A stretch of DNA of 28,630 nucleotides from an uncultured Lachnospiraceae bacterium (lineage in GTDB: Bacteria; Bacillota; Clostridia; Lachnospirales; Lachnospiraceae). Each line of letters starts with the position of its first letter. The first letter of the stretch is position 1. Positions 8,164 to 16,373 of the stretch are shown here, piece after piece. The translations under genes and the position numbers were made by a program. The DNA is taken from positions 1-28,630 of the forward strand of contig CAOJQZ010000028.1 of assembly GCA_948441955.1 (NCBI GenBank). Direction: 5' to 3'. Under the pieces are notes generated by a model. That model saw only the letters and a program-made list of their open reading frames with translations, was not told where the DNA came from and did not search any database.

Positions 8164-9246
8164 TTACATTGCCAGTGTCATGTCCAGGTCTTCCGTCGCA
8201 TCCAGAAACTTTATTTTTCCTGTGATAAACAAATGAGAGCCTGTATTAGCCTCCCTGATCTGCTGATCTGACATATCATCAACATCTTCCCTGCCATTCT
8301 TTTTTAAATAATTTCTTATTTTTTCTACATCAAGTTCCACATAATTTTCTTCCTGTCGGTCAAGTACAGTATCCAGCAGATCAGCAAAATATCTGTTTAC
8401 AGCGCCGATAAAGGCCTGTTTATTGTCATAGGTATTATTGTGCTTACCTACATAATCTTCATAAAAAGTTTCATAGATATCATGTTTGATAATATCCGCG
8501 CCTTCCCGGATTTTGATTTTTTTAAAGTCTTCCGGCTCCAGGTCTGAGATTTCCTGCAGGCTGGTTACGCCCCGGCCGATTTTAAACTTTTCCCCGTCAA
8601 AATACAGGATCAGTTCGCCTTTATCGATGCATTCATCAGGATTTTTTTTCTGCTCCGCATCCACCACCTCATCCGTAACATAAAAGGTAGTGGACCTGGT
8701 AAGCGGTATCCCGGCACAGATTCCTGCAATCCTGGAGCAGTATTCTTTCGTAGTGACTTCCTGGATCTGCGTTTCATCACTCCATTTCAGACTGATACCT
8801 GACGTAGTAAAATTAATAATGGATGACGTATCAGCTGCATAGTTTGGCAGCACGGCTTTTCCTTTTTTCCCGGCTGCTCTGATCTCTTTTAAAAATGCTT
8901 TGATGATTTCCCCGTCAGTCTCTGTATATTCCGGTATACACAGGTAATCAAAGTTAAGATACCGGATCAGCTCCAACGTATCCTTTGTCTGTATTCCGTT
9001 TTCTTCTGTAGCCGCTGCCCTGACTACAATCACACCTCCCGGCTCCCCTTTAAATACCATTTTCAGGCATTTCAGTGTTTTTTCGCTCCAGTCTCCTTTT
9101 ACAATATCTGTAAATCCTTTAATGGGTGTGATAACCTGGTCCTTTGTTGCATCATTAACGATCAGACAGACGATCCCCCGGCTGCTGCGCCGGATAAAGG
9201 ATTGTGCCTTTTTGTAAAAATTTATCGTAATTTGTGGTAATCCCAT
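8164..9246 (-). CDS. Contractile tail sheath protein (XkdK-like)
   Basis: 360 aa. It starts MGLPQITINFYKKAQSFIRR and contains GVIVVRAA, a long insertion domain, and a C-terminal region with AVNRYFADLLDTVLDR and NTGSHLFITGKIKFLDATED, features of the sheath family in PBSX-like phages. It surrounds the tube and contracts to drive it through the envelope, so this is a myovirus. AGGAGG precedes the start. It is somewhat shorter than many sheath proteins (>450 aa), as is usual for the XkdK type. Confidence 0.92.
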   Translation of the reverse strand: MGLPQITINFYKKAQSFIRRSSRGIVCLIVNDATKDQVITPIKGFTDIVKGDWSEKTLKCLKMVFKGEPGGVIVVRAAATEENGIQTKDTLELIRYLNFDYLCIPEYTETDGEIIKAFLKEIRAAGKKGKAVLPNYAADTSSIINFTTSGISLKWSDETQIQEVTTKEYCSRIAGICAGIPLTRSTTFYVTDEVVDAEQKKNPDECIDKGELILYFDGEKFKIGRGVTSLQEISDLEPEDFKKIKIREGADIIKHDIYETFYEDYVGKHNNTYDNKQAFIGAVNRYFADLLDTVLDRQEENYVELDVEKIRNYLKKNGREDVDDMSDQQIREANTGSHLFITGKIKFLDATEDLDMTLAM

Positions 9247-9264
9247 TCCATCCTCCTTTTTATT

Positions 9265-9720
9265 TTACAATTTAATCTCTATTTCCCCTGCAAGCGGCTC
9301 CGGGATCTCAAAAGGCACTGTATCCGTCCACTCCATTGTAAATACGCAGTGGCCAATCCCATCCGTAATATTAAAAGACAGGGCGGGAGAAAAGGCCCTG
9401 TCTCCAATGCAAAAATAAGGTAACAGTATGTCCGCGATCTCATCCAGCTTCTCCTGTAAGGCACGGCTTGATGTATACCGTGCCTCCAGATATGCAATGT
9501 CTACAATCACTGACCGGTCTCTGTGATATCCGGCAGCTGCAGCGGACATCGTCACAGGCTGCACATCCACCTGCAGCGTTGGCAGGACTTCCTCATTTCC
9601 GTCTTTTTCCAGGGCAAAATAATCTTTCGTGAGCTCCAGATCCTCTCCGGTAATGTTGGGCACTTCTGTCTTTTCACGCAGAAGACGTATGATCCCGTCC
9701 CTTACTTCCGTCAATGTCAT
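9265..9720 (-). CDS. Tail terminator-like protein (XkdJ position; DUF6838-like)
   Basis: 151 aa. The start MTLTEVRDGIIRLLREKTEV and the central DVQPVTMSAAAAGYHRDRSVIVDIAYLE fit the phage tail-terminator/DUF6838 family: a first helix, then β-strands and a YL..RYTSSRALQEKLDEIADIL helix. It sits between the gp10-like protein and the sheath, where tail-completion proteins occur, and overlaps the upstream gene by four bases (ATGA). The family name is recalled rather than tested; the role is by position and fold pattern. Confidence 0.72.
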   Translation of the reverse strand: MTLTEVRDGIIRLLREKTEVPNITGEDLELTKDYFALEKDGNEEVLPTLQVDVQPVTMSAAAAGYHRDRSVIVDIAYLEARYTSSRALQEKLDEIADILLPYFCIGDRAFSPALSFNITDGIGHCVFTMEWTDTVPFEIPEPLAGEIEIKL

Positions 9721-10103
9721 TTCAGGGCTCCTTTCAAATCGTCCAGCATCCCCTGTATATCATCCGCCAAATATGCATTTTTATATGTTTCCATCCCGTT
9801 TTCCAGCATATGACGGCCCTTAAACATTCCTATCGTTTTCCCTCCGCGCACAATCCTGTGGCCGTTATTGACCGGGCCCGCATAATCTGCATCATTGGAT
9901 ATCACAATGACCGTATCCTTGCCCCTTTTTTCTACTCGAAAGAAAAACCGACGCCTTAAGTTCCCCGTAACTACTTTTGTTTTCCTTTTGACTTCCCGGA
10001 CAATTTTGTGTCCCATGACAGAGGCATGTTTTTCTACGATTTTGGACTCCCATGCCCTGAGTCCGCAGTCAAAAGCAATCTCCAGATCCTCCAAAGACTT
10101 CAT
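9717..10103 (-). CDS. HK97 gp10-like head-tail joining protein (XkdI-like)
   Basis: 128 aa, a common size for the HK97 gp10 family. The pattern is N-terminal helix, then VVTGNLRRRFFFRVE (a variant of the TGNLR signature) and NDADYAGPVNNGHRI, the hallmark Y..PVE/N.G motif of the family, then a basic GMFKGRHMLENG segment. It occupies the position of XkdI and probably takes part in head-tail connection or tail completion. The start has GAGG about nine bases upstream and its end overlaps the next gene. Confidence 0.88.
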   Translation of the reverse strand: MKSLEDLEIAFDCGLRAWESKIVEKHASVMGHKIVREVKRKTKVVTGNLRRRFFFRVEKRGKDTVIVISNDADYAGPVNNGHRIVRGGKTIGMFKGRHMLENGMETYKNAYLADDIQGMLDDLKGALK

Positions 10104-10115
10104 TTTGCCAGTCCT

Positions 10116-10469
10116 CTATGCTATCGTCTCGATCTTAAACGCCGTTTCCCCGTGGCTATTTGCATAAGCAAACGTACGCCCGGAATGCCCCCGGAATACC
10201 TGCCCGGCGGATGTCTCCACCGTTATGCTGTCCATGTCCTTCATGATGATTTCCGGGGATGCAAATATCGTCATACTACGGTCGGCGGTCCTTTTGTTTC
10301 CATCTTTTTCAGGTGTGCTGCCTCCGCTCTGAGAAAGTGCACAAGGGATATTTTCGTAAATTAAAACCTCCTTAAATACACTTTCTCCTGATTTCGCCAC
10401 AGTGTGCTGCTTGCGTTTGACTGTAAGATTATCCTGATACGTCTTTGCCAGGATCTGCGCCTCTGTCAT
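10116..10469 (-). CDS. Head-tail connector-region protein (XkdH-like position)
   Basis: 117 aa from ATG at 10469, preceded by AAAGGA. A longer in-frame reading to 10613 crosses both the upstream gene end and a separately started small gene and has low-quality composition, so it was rejected. The sequence (MTEAQILAKTYQDNLTVKRK; later SMTIFASPEIIMKDMDSITV and QVFRGHSGRTFAYANSHGET) has the compact β-rich character of head-closure (stopper) proteins. Order connector, this gene, gp10-like, terminator-like matches PBSX xkdH-xkdJ. Family not confirmed. Confidence 0.7.
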   Translation of the reverse strand: MTEAQILAKTYQDNLTVKRKQHTVAKSGESVFKEVLIYENIPCALSQSGGSTPEKDGNKRTADRSMTIFASPEIIMKDMDSITVETSAGQVFRGHSGRTFAYANSHGETAFKIETIA

Positions 10470-10563
10470 CTTTATTTTTCCTTTCTTTTTTTGCAGCCGT
10501 TTTGCTGTCTGATTTTTTTCCCGTACCCCGGTGCAGGTACTGCAGCCGCTCAAAATGGTCCAT
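10429..10563 (-). CDS. Small basic protein, unknown (44 aa)
   Basis: A short reading frame of 44 codons starts at ATG 10563 with a perfect GGAGGAAAT spacing before it. It begins MDHFERLQYLHRGTGKKSDS and continues with many Lys, Arg, Asp and Gly residues, probably disordered. Its end overlaps the start of the next gene (10469) by 41 bases in another frame, longer than usual in this operon, which lowers confidence. The excellent ribosome binding site, and the absence of any other purpose for it, argue for translation. No function can be assigned. Confidence 0.45.
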   Translation of the reverse strand: MDHFERLQYLHRGTGKKSDSKTAAKKERKNKDDRGADPGKDVSG

Positions 10564-10573
10564 ATTTCCTCCT

Positions 10574-10903
10574 TTACCCCATGCGCAACCTGCGGTAAGC
10601 ATTCAGCGCGCATATTTCTTTTTCTGTAAAATTGTCTTTTGTGATGGATTGTGTATATGTAATCTGCGTATCCCCACGCTTGACAGATGAGACATTGTCC
10701 GCATTTTCTGCCTGGATCTCCCGTACCACCAGATCCCTGACGATATATTCCAATTTCATCGGCAATTTATTCCGATGACAATATGTCAGCACTGCATCTG
10801 TCGCATCCGCAAGCATGAGCATAAGCACATCGTCTTTAGACTCATCATCCTTACTGCTGAGTATCCCCATGGATGCCAGCCTGATCTTTATCTTTTCAAG
10901 CAT
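10574..10903 (-). CDS. Head-tail connector / adaptor protein (gp6/YqbG-like)
   Basis: 109 aa from ATG at 10903, with AAGGG seven bases upstream; an ATG at 10921 lacks a usable site. It begins MLEKIKIRLASMGILSSKDD, then MLADATDAVLTYCHRNKLP, LEYIVRDLVVREIQAENADNV and ends with LNAYRRLRMG. This all-helical pattern (A..AI..YC.R..LP..L...V...V) is typical of phage connector proteins that dock beneath the portal. It overlaps the preceding gene by eight bases. Location after the capsid gene fits. Confidence 0.82.
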   Translation of the reverse strand: MLEKIKIRLASMGILSSKDDESKDDVLMLMLADATDAVLTYCHRNKLPMKLEYIVRDLVVREIQAENADNVSSVKRGDTQITYTQSITKDNFTEKEICALNAYRRLRMG

Positions 10904-11207
10904 TCTTTTTCCCTTTTGCATCCTGATCCGCTTCCACGGCGGGATCCTTTTTCATATTAACTTTTTCTTTTTCCAGTTCCTCCACTGTTTCCTTCAGGCT
11001 GGCATTTTCCTTTTCCAGTTCCTCCACCCTTTTCTTCAGGCTGGCGTTTTCTTTTCCCAAGGCCTTGGTTTCTTTTGATATTCCGGTACTCTTTACAGGC
11101 TTGCCATCTTCGCTCTCCAAAACAAACCCTTTCTGCAACAGCTCCTTTTTACGGTCTTCAGAGTCTGTTTCCTGTACACAATTTAATCTCCTAAATTTGT
11201 ATTTCAA
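10896..11207 (-). CDS. Coiled-coil protein next to capsid gene, unknown
   Basis: 103 aa from a TTG start at 11207 (GGAGG eight bases upstream, just after the capsid stop). Reading further upstream would place the N-terminus inside the capsid gene in the wrong composition. The N-terminal ~45 residues contain FVLESEDGKPVKST. Residues ~55-85 form a leucine-zipper-like coiled coil with two near copies of ENASLK..VEELEKE (heptads), a clear internal duplication. The C-terminus is Asp/Lys-rich and probably disordered. Its place between capsid and connector suggests a head-associated or assembly role, but the family is not recognised. Confidence 0.65.
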   Translation of the reverse strand: MKYKFRRLNCVQETDSEDRKKELLQKGFVLESEDGKPVKSTGISKETKALGKENASLKKRVEELEKENASLKETVEELEKEKVNMKKDPAVEADQDAKGKKNA

Positions 11208-11226
11208 TTTTAATCCCTCCTTTGCT

Positions 11227-12183
11227 TTATCCTTCTGTGCCTGTACTCGGCGGCGTCTGTGTTGTCGTCGCAGCAGGCTGGATATTCGGCCGTACTGTCT
11301 CCAGCATATTGTCCTTGATCCAAAGGTCATGGTATTTTCTGTAAGTTATAAACCACGCATCAGCCTTCCAGTAGTGCTCAGGGTCAAATATTTTCATTTT
11401 GTCCTGCTTGCAGACTGCAATCGCTGCCCTTTTTGGCATAACAATCCAGTTGATCTGTTTTGCATCTGCTGCAGCTGTAAAACCTCCGGTTTTCTGTCCT
11501 TCGGTTTTCCCATCTGCAAAGACATAAGCATCTTTCATTCTTGTGGACGGTACAGGCAGCAGTACCGCATTATCAATCTTTTTTACTTTTGTAGTGATTT
11601 CTCCCGCCGAGAACTCGCCAACAGAAACCACCCTTTCAAAACTTTTCAGTTTTTCGATCTGTCCTTTGACAAGCCCGTTGATTGATATAACAATTTCTTC
11701 ATTCTCGCCTACGATATCTCTGACCTTTGTAATATCATCCATCAGTGCATCAAATACCGTCAACGAATCTACAGTATAGCTTATCGCATACGCAGCGGCC
11801 AGCGCTGCAATCCGGGAATACCGATAGGCGTCTACTTCCGGCACCACCTGTGTCCTCTGGAACTCCCCTGCAACAGTAGTCGCGGAAGCAATAAAGTTAC
11901 TCTCGTTCACATCCTGGGAATCCAGCTGGAAGCCGGTTCCCCGGTCCATCGTCATTGTTTTCTTTTCATATTCCAATGTAACAGACCCTGTTACATATCC
12001 ATTGTCCCTGTCATACTCCATAAGCCCTGTCATGGACATCTTCGGGATTTTGATAGAGTTTCCCCCGTCATAAATCACCTGGCCTGCATTTGCATCCATA
12101 AATCCTGACGTAAGATCCGCTACAGCTTTTTTGTCCAGAGCAGTCTGTAAAATCTCTGCATATGCGATTGTATTCAGTGCCAT
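11227..12183 (-). CDS. Major capsid protein
   Basis: 318 aa. It starts MALNTIAYAEILQTALDKKAV, then FMDANAGQVIYDGGNSIKIPKMSM and TMTMDRGTGFQLDSQDV, a pattern I recognise from HK97-fold capsid proteins of PBSX/skin-like and P22-coat-like type in Firmicutes phages. The C-terminal part has IVMPKRAAIAVCKQDKMKIF and DPEHYWKADAWFITYRKYHD, typical of the same group, and a short Thr/Pro-rich tail. It follows the scaffold gene and precedes the connector genes. AGGAGG precedes the start. The fold was not verified by modelling. Confidence 0.88.
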   Translation of the reverse strand: MALNTIAYAEILQTALDKKAVADLTSGFMDANAGQVIYDGGNSIKIPKMSMTGLMEYDRDNGYVTGSVTLEYEKKTMTMDRGTGFQLDSQDVNESNFIASATTVAGEFQRTQVVPEVDAYRYSRIAALAAAYAISYTVDSLTVFDALMDDITKVRDIVGENEEIVISINGLVKGQIEKLKSFERVVSVGEFSAGEITTKVKKIDNAVLLPVPSTRMKDAYVFADGKTEGQKTGGFTAAADAKQINWIVMPKRAAIAVCKQDKMKIFDPEHYWKADAWFITYRKYHDLWIKDNMLETVRPNIQPAATTTQTPPSTGTEG

Positions 12184-12205
12184 CTTCTATTTCCTCCTAT
12201 TCCTT

Positions 12206-12784
12206 TTATAAATAACTTTCTACCTGTGCCAGTAAGGTTTCCTTTTCAGTGCCGCCGGTATATCCTGTACTGGCGGCAGGCGTCTTGCCTTTCAGCCGCA
12301 CCTCCACCTGCGCCTGCACGGCAGCATCAAACTTTTCTTTAAATGTTTTAACGTTGGCCTGGGTTTCCTCCTTGTCTTTACCCATTACCATGTCCCGAAA
12401 CTCTACAGGCAGCCCGTTATCTGCTAAAATCTCCTTTGCATCTGCCCGCCGCTCCCGAAGAGATATGGCATCCTCCCTTTCTAACAGGGCTTTCTCTTTT
12501 TCCTTCTTTTCATATTCCGCCTTTTCTTCCGGGCTCATGGTTGCTTTTTTGACGGCCTCCTGTACCAGCGCTTCAATATCTTCTTTTTTGTTTTCCACAG
12601 GTGCAGGATCCACAGTCTTGCCAGCGTCTTTTTCTGCCGGATCCGCATCACCGGCATCAGTTCCCTTTGTATCAGTCTTTTCCCCAGCAGCATCCAGTTC
12701 TTTTCCAGTATCCCCTGCATCGGATACGCCATCTGCAGGCTCCGCAAAAAACTGCAAATTAAATGGCAATGTGTGTTCTTTCAT
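12206..12784 (-). CDS. Capsid scaffolding protein (DUF4355)
   Basis: 192 aa. The N-terminus has LPFNLQFFA, the signature start of DUF4355 scaffolds. Residues 15-70 are acidic and low-complexity (Asp, Ala, Gly, Thr, Lys), followed by a long charged helical region with EEKAEYEKKEKEKALLEREDA and ILADNGLPVEFRDMVMG. The protein ends with LLAQVESYL. Scaffolds organise capsid subunits during procapsid assembly and leave before maturation. The start has AAGGAGG. It directly precedes the capsid gene. Confidence 0.92.
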   Translation of the reverse strand: MKEHTLPFNLQFFAEPADGVSDAGDTGKELDAAGEKTDTKGTDAGDADPAEKDAGKTVDPAPVENKKEDIEALVQEAVKKATMSPEEKAEYEKKEKEKALLEREDAISLRERRADAKEILADNGLPVEFRDMVMGKDKEETQANVKTFKEKFDAAVQAQVEVRLKGKTPAASTGYTGGTEKETLLAQVESYL

Positions 12785-12811
12785 TGATATCCTCCTTAAA
12801 ATTTTGTAATT

Positions 12812-12843
12812 AAAAAGAGACCACGCTATTGTGCGTAATCTCT
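12812..12843 (-). terminator. Intrinsic terminator/leader hairpin before the scaffold gene
   Basis: On the minus strand AGAGA..ACGC..GCGT..TCTCT forms a stem with a small internal loop, directly followed by TTTTTAATT. It lies between the 66-aa gene and the scaffold gene. Because the head operon continues past it, read-through or a fresh promoter just upstream must be assumed. Confidence 0.6.
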
Positions 12844-12852
12844 CAGTTACCT

Positions 12853-12860
12853 GTTATACC
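12853..12860 (-). promoter_or_regulatory. Possible extended -10 promoter ahead of scaffold gene
   Basis: The minus strand reads TGGTATAAC, an extended -10 (TGnTATAAc), with no convincing -35 box. It would start a transcript just before the 12812-12843 hairpin and feed the scaffold and capsid genes. Support is motif only. Confidence 0.25.
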
Positions 12861-12891
12861 ATAATTCCGTTCTGCAAAGCGGCTTAAATCT

Positions 12892-13092
12892 TTATTGCGC
12901 TCCGTTAAATGTTCCCTTTTCCAGTTCTTTCAATACTTCCAATTCCCCCAGCCTTTCCAACTCCCTCCTGAGCACATTTATTTTTTTATTGCCAATAAAT
13001 ACATCCGTGCTAAAAAATTCTGCGATAAGTTTCACGACGGAATCCAGATTTTTTTCATCCCTTATATATTTTCCCACTAAATATTTCAGCAC
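12892..13092 (-). CDS. Small protein after MuF gene; possible immunity-type partner (unknown)
   Basis: 66 aa from GTG at 13092, which shares one base with the TAG of the MuF gene (TAGTG); GGAGGGAG lies seven bases upstream. It begins MLKYLVGKYIRDEKNLDSVV, continues KLIAEFFSTDVFIGNKKINV, and ends with a leucine/glutamate-rich helix (LRRELERLGELEVLKELEKG). No domain recognised. Because it is translationally coupled to a MuF protein carrying an extra C-terminal enzymatic-looking domain, an immunity or partner role is an inference worth testing; a simple head morphogenesis role is equally possible. Confidence 0.7.
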   Translation of the reverse strand: MLKYLVGKYIRDEKNLDSVVKLIAEFFSTDVFIGNKKINVLRRELERLGELEVLKELEKGTFNGAQ

Positions 13093-15011
13093 TATTTTAC
13101 TCCCTCCAACTGCATGGCACACGACATAAACCAATAATATATACCCCTTGAATCAGGTGACATTCCAGTGTTTTCGACAAAAAGCATCTGTTCATGCAGT
13201 TCTTTCATTATGTTTTCCTTACAATCTTCCATACCCGTGACATTTTCACAGGCCATATGAAACAGCTCATCCTCGTGTTTCCTGATATAGTCAAAATACT
13301 GTATATCATATCTGCTGTCAAGTTTGATTTTCCTCATACTACGGTACATCTGTTTCCAGTTCCCATTACCGCCATTCTGCCTTGTTTCAAAAGCCACCTT
13401 TCCAAAATCCTGTATTGTGCTGCATCCCCTGAACAGATCAAGCTGTTTTAATCTTGGGAGATTCCTAACTATCTTATCCGGATATGCCGGGGCAAGCTTT
13501 TTAGTCACCCCGTAACGTTCAAGCATATAGTGAGAAGCGGATTCTGCAAAAGTTTCTTCCATTTCACTCCAAAAAGAATTCATTTCGTACTGTCTGTTAA
13601 CTGCATCCCATTCCCTGCCGTTTAAATTCAAATGGAAACTTTCATGGAATGCCGTTTTTATCCGATACTCCATACTCCTGTCATCTTTTGCCTGCAGATT
13701 ATATGTATCATACCGGCAGGTTGTGAGTATATCCGGCTGCAATTTATTTATCTCGCAGCGCCCCCTTGGCAGCATGCCTTTTACTTGGATTTTAACATTG
13801 CTTCTATCAATTCCAAGATTATCGATCAACCGCTCAGAAAAATGCAGGAGATCCTTGTCTGTTTTAATTTCATTAATTTTAGCCAATCCGGCCATTATCT
13901 TATCAGGTGCCTTCTTGATGTCCGTTGATTCTTTTCGTTCTCCGCCATATGCTTTCTTCCACTCCGGATATGTCATATCCGACGGCACTTCATAAGTTCT
14001 TCCCTTCTCGTCCTTTGCAATGCGCTCTGTTACCTTGTCATTGTCAAAATGGCATACTGTAGTGCTCCTGCAGTTTGGGTGCATAGGAGGATAGTTTTTC
14101 CCAGGCATGACATCCTTTACAAAAAACACTTTACCATCCAGTTCCTGGCACACCGGAGAGGTCCGATAATCCAGTGTCGCCAGAAATTCATATTTTTCTA
14201 TTCCGCATTCCTGGTACGCCGCTGCTGTTGCCTTTTCATATATATAAGCAGTTTCCGTGCGTACAAGACGCCTGGCGCTGCTTGCAGCCACATCCAGGCG
14301 CCTGCTGATCCGGGCGGCCATCTTATCGATGTTCTCCCCTTTGATGAGGCCAATAATCAGATTATCCTTCAGGTTTTTGGTAAAATCTTCACAGTGAGCA
14401 TACAGCCGCATGGAATAATTGCTTTTTTTATACGTTGTAAGGACTGCTTTTTCGATAGCCCGCCTGTTCAGTGCCGCGAAATCTTTCCCGAATCCAAGCC
14501 CTTTTTGGACATTAAATATTGACCTGTAATATGCCGACTCATACTCATCCGCCAGAAAATCATAAATGCTCATCTGGTTTTTATCATACAGGTCTAGTAA
14601 AGCCTTGTTGACGTTCTGCTGAAGCAGTGATAAATATGTAATCTGCCCTTTTCTAGTCAGGGCTTTCAGCCCGCTTTCAAATTGGGCATGCTGCTTTTCT
14701 ATGGCAGCAACTACATCCCCCGGAAGGCTGTCCATTTTCTTTTTTAATTCCCGGTTCCGGTTTGCCTGGTATATGGCCAATTTTTCAAAATCTACTTTTT
14801 TAAAGTCTGCCCTTGTGATCCGGCGTTTTGCCTCCGCCAGCGTGATATGCTCCTGATCTGCAAAAGACTGGTACATATCCTCTATCTGTTTTGTAATTTC
14901 TCCCGCCGCCTCTGTAAAATACCTCTGCTGTTCCTTTGCCAGGTATTTTTCGGTCGCATTGATAGATAAAGCTTTATCCTGTAAAAACCTTTTTTCCCAG
15001 TAATTTTCCAT
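13092..15011 (-). CDS. MuF-type minor head protein fused to a C-terminal HExxH metallopeptidase-like domain
   Basis: 639 aa. Residues ~150-320 are a MuF domain: RLVRTETAYIYEKATAAAY at 248-266, LATLDYRTSPVC at 277-288 and the hallmark PPMHPNCRSTT at 308-318. This domain is part of the portal-proximal head complex and is delivered with DNA in some phages. Downstream, residues 375-639 are an extra region. It contains HESFH (H456, E457, H460), the HExxH zinc-metallopeptidase motif, and an acidic MEETFAES segment ~25 residues later (E486 or E490 as third ligand). Plain MuF proteins usually stop around 300-350 aa. The gene is one base overlapping the next small gene. Protease activity is predicted from motif only. 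Confidence 0.88.
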   Translation of the reverse strand: MENYWEKRFLQDKALSINATEKYLAKEQQRYFTEAAGEITKQIEDMYQSFADQEHITLAEAKRRITRADFKKVDFEKLAIYQANRNRELKKKMDSLPGDVVAAIEKQHAQFESGLKALTRKGQITYLSLLQQNVNKALLDLYDKNQMSIYDFLADEYESAYYRSIFNVQKGLGFGKDFAALNRRAIEKAVLTTYKKSNYSMRLYAHCEDFTKNLKDNLIIGLIKGENIDKMAARISRRLDVAASSARRLVRTETAYIYEKATAAAYQECGIEKYEFLATLDYRTSPVCQELDGKVFFVKDVMPGKNYPPMHPNCRSTTVCHFDNDKVTERIAKDEKGRTYEVPSDMTYPEWKKAYGGERKESTDIKKAPDKIMAGLAKINEIKTDKDLLHFSERLIDNLGIDRSNVKIQVKGMLPRGRCEINKLQPDILTTCRYDTYNLQAKDDRSMEYRIKTAFHESFHLNLNGREWDAVNRQYEMNSFWSEMEETFAESASHYMLERYGVTKKLAPAYPDKIVRNLPRLKQLDLFRGCSTIQDFGKVAFETRQNGGNGNWKQMYRSMRKIKLDSRYDIQYFDYIRKHEDELFHMACENVTGMEDCKENIMKELHEQMLFVENTGMSPDSRGIYYWFMSCAMQLEGVK

Positions 15012-15019
15012 AGGAGCAC

Positions 15020-16366
15020 CTAAATTTCATCTACATAGGGCAAACGTTCTGATTCCATCATTTCCTTCTGTATTTTTTCAAGTTCTTTTCTGCTGTCTGG
15101 TACAATATTCGCCGGAAGCATCTGCAGCTGGGTATCTCTTGATACGATATTCTCCAGATTTCTCGCGTTTGTAATCATTTCCGCTTCATTGGCAATAAAG
15201 TTTCTCTCGTACTTTTGCTGCACGATCTCCGGGTCAAAATTTTTGTTATACCTTAGGTTGATATATTCCGTTACCAGCTTGACCAGCTTTTTCTGTGCTG
15301 CCTCAAAACTGTTCTGCTTCATAATGGCGAGCTCTTCCAGGCCGATCAACTTGTACTTGATTGCTACCCCTGTCAGATTACCGGCAAAACTTTCATCCGA
15401 TAATGCCGGGACCTGAGAAAGGAAAAAGATATCCTTGTATATCCGGTCTTTATAATTTTCTCCCGCCGCATCATTAACATTCTTTGTTAACCAGTACGCC
15501 TGCCCTTTTTCATCCAAATACAGGAGTTTATCTTTCCGCAGGTCCGCAGCCTTTTTATTATCTTCCTCCCCTTCTCCTGTGCCGCTTCCCTCTACCAATT
15601 CGCTGGCGCCGACAATGCACAGGTAGGCATCGGAAAAATATTCCATATCATTCCCCGTATCTGACTGGGCCTTGTCATATGCATTAATCAATGGGATAAT
15701 TGTCTCATAATCTCCGGCCATTTCTTCGTTGTTCCAGACGACAATAACCGGGATGTCGGAAAACATATGCCGTTCTATGTCTACTGCCTGGTATGTGCCA
15801 GCGCTGGACGTCCTTTTATAGGTAGTAATGTTTTCCTTGTCGTAAAGTGCTGCATATTCTGCGATCAGTACGCCGTCGATATCGCGTTCCTCCCAAATGC
15901 GGATGCAGCCTTCTAAAAATTCCCCCAGATTGGGGGAATAAATTGGTATGATTTCTTCCGCATCATATTTCTTGATGCGGATATTCCCACCCTCATCTAA
16001 AAAAAGCAGGTAAAAACCAATCCCTTTTTTACTTGCTTCCTTTGACACGTCATAATTTATCTTGTGGATGTAATTGTTTTTCAGTTCTTTGGACAAAAGT
16101 TCCTTATACTCTTCGTCTTCTGTTTCGTATTTGATCGGTTTCCCGATAAAATAGCTGGTAGCCATGTTGCTGATATACCTCGCAAAACCATGCGCAAGTT
16201 TATTATTAGGTTTATTGCCGTCCATTGTCCTGGATAATATTTTGTTTTGTACCCTGTAATATTTCTCCAGTTCTTTGTATTTAGGGACTTCATTTAATTT
16301 AAATCTATCAATGACTTTCGTCAAAAATTTCCCTTCATAGCAATCCTTAATCGCAAACCGAAACAT
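15020..16366 (-). CDS. Portal protein (SPP1 gp6-like)
   Basis: 448 aa. It has the SPP1-type portal pattern: NKPNNKLAHGFARYISNMATSY then YFIGKPIKYE near residues 55-80, an ISPIYS/IIPIYSPN-type segment, IPLINAYDKAQSD and a C-terminal GVAIKYKLIGLEELA (the GVALKY motif typical of these portals) followed by long helices. It forms the dodecameric DNA gate at one capsid vertex. It follows the large terminase and precedes MuF, the classical order. Size is in the family range. Confidence 0.93.
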   Translation of the reverse strand: MFRFAIKDCYEGKFLTKVIDRFKLNEVPKYKELEKYYRVQNKILSRTMDGNKPNNKLAHGFARYISNMATSYFIGKPIKYETEDEEYKELLSKELKNNYIHKINYDVSKEASKKGIGFYLLFLDEGGNIRIKKYDAEEIIPIYSPNLGEFLEGCIRIWEERDIDGVLIAEYAALYDKENITTYKRTSSAGTYQAVDIERHMFSDIPVIVVWNNEEMAGDYETIIPLINAYDKAQSDTGNDMEYFSDAYLCIVGASELVEGSGTGEGEEDNKKAADLRKDKLLYLDEKGQAYWLTKNVNDAAGENYKDRIYKDIFFLSQVPALSDESFAGNLTGVAIKYKLIGLEELAIMKQNSFEAAQKKLVKLVTEYINLRYNKNFDPEIVQQKYERNFIANEAEMITNARNLENIVSRDTQLQMLPANIVPDSRKELEKIQKEMMESERLPYVDEI

Positions 16367-16373
16367 ATTTCAC

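Noticed and set aside
10470..10613. N-terminal extension of the XkdH-like gene
   Set aside because: Lies over another small gene and the connector gene end; a good SD and ATG at 10469 explain the start.
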